Source: Novosphingobium sp. | GTDB taxonomy: Bacteria > Pseudomonadota > Alphaproteobacteria > Sphingomonadales > Sphingomonadaceae | Assembly (NCBI GenBank): GCA_030830245.1 | Contig: JAURNJ010000231.1 | Span: forward strand, 1 to 10,938 | Direction of reading: 5' to 3' | Length of the DNA: 10,938 nt | Shown here: piece after piece, positions 6,652 to 10,938 of the stretch | Position numbering within the stretch: the first letter of the stretch is position 1 | Layout: each line of letters begins with the position of its first letter | Position numbers and translations under genes: made by a program | The notes under the pieces: model-generated | What the model saw: only the letters and a program-made list of their open reading frames with translations | What the model was told of the DNA's origin: nothing | Database searches by the model: none

Positions 6652-7989
6652 ATGATTGCTGCCAAACATTCCACGCGCCTTGCCCTGGTAGCGCTGCTAG
6701 CGGCGATCCTTGCCGGATGCGGCGCGTTCGGCGGCAAGGGCGGGCCGAAGACCCCCACCGTGGGAGAGCGGATACCGATCCTCTCGCGCATCGAATCGGG
6801 CGCCCGCGTCGATCCCGATCTTGCCCTGGTTTCGGTGATCCTGCCGCCCGAAGAGGCCAATGCGGACTGGGCGCAGGCTGGCGGAACAGCGAGCAAGGCA
6901 TACGGCCACCTCGCGCTTCCCGCTTCGCTTTCGCGTGCCTGGAGTGTCACTATCGCCGGTTCCGGTCCCAAGCGGCGGCTCGCCGCAGCGCCGGTGATCG
7001 GTGGCGGCAAGCTGTTTGCGATGGATACCCAGGGCGTCGTCAGCGCCTTCGACACGCGCAATGGGGCAAAGGTGTGGACTGCCAGCCTGAAGATCTCGGG
7101 CGATGGCGAGAATACTGTATTCGGTGGCGGCGCGAGCTACGACAATGGCCGAGTCTATGTCTCGACCGGCTTTGGCGAGGTTGCCGCACTCGATGCGGAA
7201 ACCGGCAACCAGGTCTGGAAGGTGAAGCCGGCGGGGCCGCTGCGCGGATCGCCGACGATCGCCTTCAATGCCATCTACGTCATGGCGCAGAACAACCAGA
7301 TCCATGCCCACAATGCCGCCGATGGCGCGCCATTGTGGGCCGAATCGGGCTCGATTGGTCAGGCCGGCGTTTTCGGCGTGGCCGCGCCCGCAGCAGGGCA
7401 AGGCACGGTGATCGCCGGATACAGTTCGGGTGAGCTTTCGGCGTATCGTTACGAGAACGGACGCACCTTGTGGTCTGATGCCCTCGCGCGCACCTCGATC
7501 TCCACCGAAGTCGGCAGCCTGACCGATGTCGATGCCGATCCGATCATCGACCGCGGGCGTGTGTTTGCGCTGGGTCAGGGCGGGCGCATGGCAGCCTATG
7601 ACCTGGTGACCGGACAGCGCATCTGGGAACTCAACCTTGCCGGCATCTCCACCCCGGCAGTGGCAGGGGACTGGGTGTTTACCCTGACCGACGATGCCGA
7701 ACTGCTCGCCATCGCGCGCTCGAGCGGCAAGGTGCGCTGGCTGAAGCAACTGATGCGCTACAAGAACGAAGAGAAGCGCAAGAAGCCGGTCTTCTGGGTT
7801 GGGCCCGTGCTGGCTGGCAATCGCTTGTGGATTGCCAATTCGCGCGGCGAACTGGCCTGGGCGGACCCGGCAACGGGCGAAGTCACGCAGTTTGCCAAGC
7901 TGGATGCCCCGGTATCGCTTGCGCCGGTGGTGGCCGGACAGACGCTCTATGTGCTTGACGATGGCGGGAAGATTTCCGCGTTTCGCTGA
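6652..7989 (+). CDS. bamB: Outer membrane protein assembly factor BamB (beta-propeller lipoprotein)
   Basis: 445 residues. BamB is a lipoprotein of the BAM complex, which inserts beta-barrel proteins into the outer membrane; it binds BamA from the periplasmic side. The signal peptide runs to a lipobox LAGC, with Cys23 as the lipidated residue followed by Gly, consistent with outer-membrane sorting. From about residue 95 the protein shows repeated PQQ-type propeller blades, each with an AFDTRNGAKVW- or ALDAETGNQVW-like strand; further copies are AYRYENGRTLW, AYDLVTGQRIW, AIARSSGKVRW and WADPATGEV. The last blade ends TLYVLDDGGKISAFR at the C-terminus. A basic insert, YKNEEKRKKP, lies near residues 367-376. 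Length is greater than E. coli BamB (about 390). A secreted PQQ dehydrogenase is unlikely because of the lipobox, the yfgM-like neighbour and the absence of a cytochrome domain. The neighbouring der gene of E. coli is missing here. Confidence 0.93.
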   Translation: MIAAKHSTRLALVALLAAILAGCGAFGGKGGPKTPTVGERIPILSRIESGARVDPDLALVSVILPPEEANADWAQAGGTASKAYGHLALPASLSRAWSVTIAGSGPKRRLAAAPVIGGGKLFAMDTQGVVSAFDTRNGAKVWTASLKISGDGENTVFGGGASYDNGRVYVSTGFGEVAALDAETGNQVWKVKPAGPLRGSPTIAFNAIYVMAQNNQIHAHNAADGAPLWAESGSIGQAGVFGVAAPAAGQGTVIAGYSSGELSAYRYENGRTLWSDALARTSISTEVGSLTDVDADPIIDRGRVFALGQGGRMAAYDLVTGQRIWELNLAGISTPAVAGDWVFTLTDDAELLAIARSSGKVRWLKQLMRYKNEEKRKKPVFWVGPVLAGNRLWIANSRGELAWADPATGEVTQFAKLDAPVSLAPVVAGQTLYVLDDGGKISAFR

Positions 7990-8031
7990 GCTGTTGGCGC
8001 CCTGTAATTTCCGCGAACCGTTTCACTGGTC

Positions 8032-8039
8032 TTAACCAT
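8032..8039 (+). promoter_or_regulatory. CtrA half-site-like sequence before the methyltransferase-like gene
   Basis: TTAACCAT, an exact match to the CtrA half-site, ends 22 bases before the ATG at 8062 and overlaps the left arm of the inverted repeat at 8036-8052. The second TTAA of a full site is absent. Binding is inferred only. Confidence 0.25.
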
Positions 8040-8052
8040 TAGCAGCTAATGG
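8036..8052. repeat. Perfect 7-bp inverted repeat (hairpin or operator candidate)
   Basis: CCATTAG, a 3-base spacer CAG, then CTAATGG: all 7 pairs match. It lies in the 72-base gap between bamB and the next gene and ends 9 bases before ATG 8062, next to its weak AGG ribosome site. No run of T follows on either strand, so a rho-independent terminator is unlikely. It could be an RNA hairpin limiting ribosome access, or a dyad bound by a regulator. Confidence 0.45.
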
Positions 8053-8061
8053 CGGCAGGCC

Positions 8062-9408
8062 ATGACTGCTGCCAAACCTGTTCCGGCCCGCAGGCCCGCC
8101 AGCGATGTTTCGTCGGCGGTGGGGCTAGTCGGCCTTTCCGGACTGTTTGTCTGGATCGCAATCTGCCGCAACTGGGCAGGGATTGCCGAGGCGTTCAACT
8201 TGGCCGGGCCGCGCGAGCCGATGTCTGGCCCCTATGCCGCGCTGGCGACTTTGCTGTTCACCGGAACTCCCATGGTTGCCTGGTCGCTTCTGGTCGACCG
8301 GGTACATCGCAGGGCCTCGACCGGGATCGACTGGACCCAGCGCGACAGCGAGCCTGGGCTGCTGTCCGTCTCGATCACCAAGATCGCGGGCCTTTGGGCG
8401 ATCTGGGCGATCATCGGTTTTCTGTATTGCGTCGCGCGCTGGTACTGGGAAGGGCAATACCAGTTCGCCATGGAAGTGCTGGCCATCGGCGCGGTGCCCA
8501 TGGTTCTGCTTTCGGTTCCCTATGTCCTGTGGCTGGATCGCTATCTCGTCGAGCCGCGCGATCATGCCTGGCATTTCGGAGCCATGCTGCTTGGCCGCGA
8601 GCCATACAGTTCCGAGGCAGTGTTGGCGCATTGGCGATCCTGGGCGGTGAAGGGCTTTTTCATTGCCTTCATGATCTCGATCCTGCCGGGCGGCTTCGCC
8701 TACGTGGTCACTCTCGATCTTGCCGATGTCGGCTCCGATCCGGTGCGGGTGGCAGGCGGCTTGATCGAGCTGCTGTTCCTGATCGACGTCCATACCGCGA
8801 TGGTCGGCTATCTGGTCACGTTCAGGCCGCTGGATGCCCACATCCGCAGCGCCAATCCCCATGTCGCAGGATGGGTCGCGGCGTTAATGTGTTATCCGCC
8901 TTTCATCCTGATGGGCGATGGCGGGCCGTTGAACTACCATTACGCCACGTCGGACTGGGCATACTGGCTGGCCGACTATCCGCTGCTCCTGTGGGTGTGG
9001 GGTGCGTGGCTGGTGTTCCTGACCGGCGTTTATGCGTGGGCGACGGTGATTTTCGGCCTCCGCTTTTCGAACCTTACCTATCGCGGCGTCATCACCAACG
9101 GGCCTTACCGCTTCACCCGCCACCCGGCCTACCTCTCCAAGAACGCGTTCTGGTGGTTCGCGACCCTACCGTTCCTTGTCACCAACGATTCCACGGTGGA
9201 TGCGATCCGCAACACGGTTGTGCTCGGACTGGTCAGCGCGGTCTATTACTGGCGAGCCAGGACGGAGGAAGCGCACCTGCTGGCCGAAGATGCCAAGTAT
9301 CGCGAATATCATGCCTGGATGGGCGAGAATGCGCTTATCCCGCGCACGCTTTCGCGGCTTGCGGGCATACGCCCCGAACGCCGGTCCGCGCTTCAACCTG
9401 CGGAGTAG
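8062..9408 (+). CDS. Polytopic membrane protein with C-terminal isoprenylcysteine methyltransferase-like (PEMT/ICMT) domain
   Basis: 448 residues, rich in Trp, Tyr and Leu, with no signal peptide. About eight to ten membrane segments can be seen, roughly at 18-35, 58-77, 106-125, 134-156, 198-218, 232-254, 264-284, 303-331, 363-375 and 385-397. The C-terminal 110 residues carry the family signature: NGPYRFTRHPAYLSKNAFWW (346-365), then EEAHLLAEDAKYREY (402-416). The RHP and the paired Glu are the usual S-adenosylmethionine-binding elements of the ICMT/phospholipid methyltransferase superfamily. Known members are mostly about 200-280 residues, so the first 330 residues are an extra membrane domain that I do not recognise. 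Methylation of a lipid, isoprenoid or other membrane acceptor is inferred; the substrate is unknown. The start at 8062 keeps the first membrane segment. It follows bamB by 72 bases, in the position der occupies in E. coli, and converges with the ABM gene 3 bases beyond its stop. Confidence 0.82.
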   Translation: MTAAKPVPARRPASDVSSAVGLVGLSGLFVWIAICRNWAGIAEAFNLAGPREPMSGPYAALATLLFTGTPMVAWSLLVDRVHRRASTGIDWTQRDSEPGLLSVSITKIAGLWAIWAIIGFLYCVARWYWEGQYQFAMEVLAIGAVPMVLLSVPYVLWLDRYLVEPRDHAWHFGAMLLGREPYSSEAVLAHWRSWAVKGFFIAFMISILPGGFAYVVTLDLADVGSDPVRVAGGLIELLFLIDVHTAMVGYLVTFRPLDAHIRSANPHVAGWVAALMCYPPFILMGDGGPLNYHYATSDWAYWLADYPLLLWVWGAWLVFLTGVYAWATVIFGLRFSNLTYRGVITNGPYRFTRHPAYLSKNAFWWFATLPFLVTNDSTVDAIRNTVVLGLVSAVYYWRARTEEAHLLAEDAKYREYHAWMGENALIPRTLSRLAGIRPERRSALQPAE

Positions 9409-9411
9409 GCC

Positions 9412-9729
9412 TTAGAGCTTCTCGCTGCCGCTCGCGGTATAGAGCGTAATTTCACGCTCCAGCATGCCGAACTCCGCCCGTTCGGCCTGCCATTGCTTCA
9501 TGTGTGGCGTGGTGAAGTGCGCATCGAGTGCCTCGCGACTTTCCCACACTTCGCTGACGTGGATCAGACCCGGATCGCCGGGATCGGGCGCATAGGCATA
9601 TTTGATGCAGCCCGGCTCATTGCGGGTTGCCGCGACGACGCGGGCCATCGGTTCGCGCGCGGCATCCATGCTTTCGACCGGCAGGCGGAAATGGCCGATG
9701 ATTACGACGGTTTTGGGATCGGGGCTCAA
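9412..9729 (-). CDS. Antibiotic biosynthesis monooxygenase (ABM) domain protein, YgiN-like
   Basis: 105 residues from a TTG start at 9729. The single ferredoxin-like ABM domain covers about residues 8-98: an IIGHFRLP first strand, an AREPMARVVAATRNEPGCIKY helix and strand (24-44), HVSEVWESREALDAHFTTPHMKQW (57-80), and a last ITLYTAS strand. Relatives act as cofactor-independent quinol monooxygenases (YgiN) or as small dimeric oxygenases; many have no known substrate. The frame stays open far upstream through gshA, so the start must be chosen. TTG 9729 overlaps the gshA stop as TTGA and has GGAG (9738-9741) 8 bases before it, and it gives the right length for this family. Expression is therefore probably coupled to gshA. 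Enzymatic function is inferred from the family only. Confidence 0.85.
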   Translation of the reverse strand: MSPDPKTVVIIGHFRLPVESMDAAREPMARVVAATRNEPGCIKYAYAPDPGDPGLIHVSEVWESREALDAHFTTPHMKQWQAERAEFGMLEREITLYTASGSEKL

Positions 9730-10938
9730 AAGCTCTTCTCCGCGTAGATGCGTGAAAGATCGCCCTGCCACTCGCCGTGGTAGAGATCGAGCAGGCGCTG
9801 GGCGGGAACCCGGCCAGTGGCTGCAATCTCGTGCAAGGGATCGAGAAATCCCGTCTCGTTGTCGCCGCTCGAATTGAGGCGACCGCGCGCCGCCAGCCCG
9901 CCGCGCGCGATTTCCAGCACTTCGCCTGCAATGTCGCCAAGCCTGCCGCCGACAGGAAGCGGAGCATCGAGCGCCAGCTTCGGCGCGGCGTTCCTCAATG
10001 CTTCGCGCTCTTCCATCGACCAGCCTTTGACCAGGTCCCAGGCGGCATCGAGGGCGGTCTGGTCGTAAAGCAGGCCGACCCACAGCGCTGGAAGCGCGCA
10101 GATCCGGTTCCACGGTCCGCCATCGGCACCGCGCATTTCGAGGAAGCTTTTCAGGCGGACCTCTGGAAAGGCGGTGGAAAGGTGATCGGTCCAATTGCTG
10201 ATGGTCGGGCGCTCGCCGGGCAGCGCGGGCAGCTTTCCGTCGAGAAAATCGCGAAAGCTCTGACCCGCCGCGTCGATATATTTGCCGTCGCGGAACACGA
10301 AATACATCGGCACATCGAGCATGTAGTCGACATAGCGTTCGTAGCCGAAGCCGTCCTCGAACACGAATGGCAACATGCCGGTGCGGTGCGGATCGGTGTC
10401 GGACCAGATGTGACTGCGAAAGGAAAGGAAGCCGTTGGGCTTGCCTTCGGTGAACGGCGAATTGGCGAACAGGGCTGTCGCCAGCGGTTGCAGTGCAAGG
10501 CCCACGCGGAACTTCTTCACCATGTCCGCTTCGCTGGAATAGTCGAGGTTCACCTGAATGGTGCAGGTGCGCAGCATCATGTCGAGGCCCATGGTGCCGA
10601 CGCGCGGCATGTGGCGCAGCATGATCGCATAGCGCCCCTTGGGCATGATCGGCAGTTCCTCTCGGGTCTTGTCCGGCCACATGCCAAGGCCGAGGAATCC
10701 CTTGCCGGTGCGCGCGCCAATGGCTTTCACCTGATCGAGGTGTCGCCCGGTTTCCGCGCAGGTCTGGTGCAGGTTTTCGAGCGGCGCGCCCGATAGTTCG
10801 AGCTGGCCAGCCGGTTCGAGGCTGACGGTGCCGTCCGCACCCGCCATGGCGATAACCTTGCCGCCTTCCATCACCGGCTCCCAGCCGAATTCGGTCAGTG
10901 CCATCAACAGGTCGTGGATGCCGTCGGGCTCGTCATAG
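9726..10938 (-). CDS. gshA: Glutamate-cysteine ligase, plant/alphaproteobacterial type (5' end outside window)
   Basis: 403 residues are visible (codons from 10937 down). The frame is open at the right edge, and about 50 N-terminal residues seem missing from a family length near 455. The enzyme joins L-glutamate and L-cysteine using ATP, the first and usually rate-limiting step of glutathione synthesis, in the cytoplasm. Numbered from the window edge, visible motifs are SLEPAGQLELSGAPLENLHQ (39-58), MPKGRYAIM (98-106), LDMMLRTCTIQVNLDY (118-133), ALFANSPFTEGKPNGFLSFR (155-174), VDYMLDVPMYFV (203-214) and EVRLKSFLEMRGADGGPW (259-276). These match the GCS2-type enzymes of plants and alphaproteobacteria, not E. 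coli-type GshA. The TTG and ATG near 10904-10907 fall inside conserved sequence (YDEPDGIHDLLMALTEFGW) and are not real starts. Its TGA overlaps the TTG start of the ABM gene. Confidence 0.95.
   Translation of the reverse strand, partial: YDEPDGIHDLLMALTEFGWEPVMEGGKVIAMAGADGTVSLEPAGQLELSGAPLENLHQTCAETGRHLDQVKAIGARTGKGFLGLGMWPDKTREELPIMPKGRYAIMLRHMPRVGTMGLDMMLRTCTIQVNLDYSSEADMVKKFRVGLALQPLATALFANSPFTEGKPNGFLSFRSHIWSDTDPHRTGMLPFVFEDGFGYERYVDYMLDVPMYFVFRDGKYIDAAGQSFRDFLDGKLPALPGERPTISNWTDHLSTAFPEVRLKSFLEMRGADGGPWNRICALPALWVGLLYDQTALDAAWDLVKGWSMEEREALRNAAPKLALDAPLPVGGRLGDIAGEVLEIARGGLAARGRLNSSGDNETGFLDPLHEIAATGRVPAQRLLDLYHGEWQGDLSRIYAEKSF
9738..9741 (-). promoter_or_regulatory. Ribosome binding site of the ABM gene, inside the gshA 3' end
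   Basis: The minus strand reads GGAG followed by 8 bases and then TTG (9729-9727). The site is formed by the gshA codons for the C-terminal Glu-Lys, so the last gshA residues double as the signal for the next gene. It decides the ABM start. Confidence 0.6.

Noticed and set aside
8049..9449. Plus-strand open frame of 466 codons overlapping the methyltransferase-like gene
   Set aside because: It is a different frame of the same DNA and gives an Arg/Cys-rich product without membrane segments or motifs. The 8062 frame shows membrane helices and family motifs.
9412..10680. Single 422-codon minus-strand protein ending in the ABM domain
   Set aside because: Its first 300 or so codons run out of frame through gshA and look like shadow sequence. 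Only the part after TTG 9729 has family similarity and a ribosome site.
9777..10796. Plus-strand open frame of 339 codons opposite gshA
   Set aside because: It is an antisense shadow of a strongly conserved gene, with no recognisable domain.

Overview
The window is high-GC bacterial chromosome, densely packed with housekeeping-type genes. The protein types suggest an alphaproteobacterium, most likely Sphingomonadales (Novosphingobium/Sphingomonas/Erythrobacter-like): a plant-type glutamate-cysteine ligase, a YfgM-like protein next to BamB, SelO, and a GC-rich third codon position throughout. The genus cannot be fixed from sequence alone. I see no tRNA, rRNA, CRISPR array, transposase, integrase or long repeat. 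No gene-free stretch exceeds about 100 bases.

Layout, left to right. Bases 1-717 (+) encode a small outer-membrane-type lipoprotein of unknown function. It converges, with a 4-base gap, on a leftward pair: a succinylglutamate-semialdehyde dehydrogenase (AstD, 722-2188) and, upstream of it, a SelO-type protein adenylyltransferase (2275-3678). A 61-base divergent region then starts a rightward block: alpha/beta hydrolase (3740-4597), family 4 glycosyltransferase (4618-5745), YfgM-like membrane-anchored TPR-type protein (about 5844-6623), BamB lipoprotein (6652-7989) and a 448-residue polytopic membrane protein ending in an isoprenylcysteine-methyltransferase-like domain (8062-9408). That block converges, with 3 bases between stops, on a leftward pair: glutamate-cysteine ligase GshA (9726 to the right edge, 5' end missing) and a small antibiotic-biosynthesis-monooxygenase-fold protein (9412-9729). 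The latter begins at a TTG overlapping the gshA stop.

Functional themes: envelope biogenesis (YfgM-like plus BamB, the lipoprotein, the glycosyltransferase, the membrane methyltransferase-like protein), thiol/redox homeostasis (GshA, the ABM protein, SelO), and arginine/ornithine catabolism (AstD). The yfgM-bamB order is the widespread one, but der, which follows bamB in E. coli, is not here.

No clearly novel system is visible. The best second-look items are the unusual large N-terminal membrane part of the methyltransferase-like protein, the TTG/TGA coupling of the ABM gene to gshA, CtrA half-site-like TTAACCAT sequences in gaps, a perfect hairpin beside one of them at the 8062 start, and a SelO with a divergent C-terminus.
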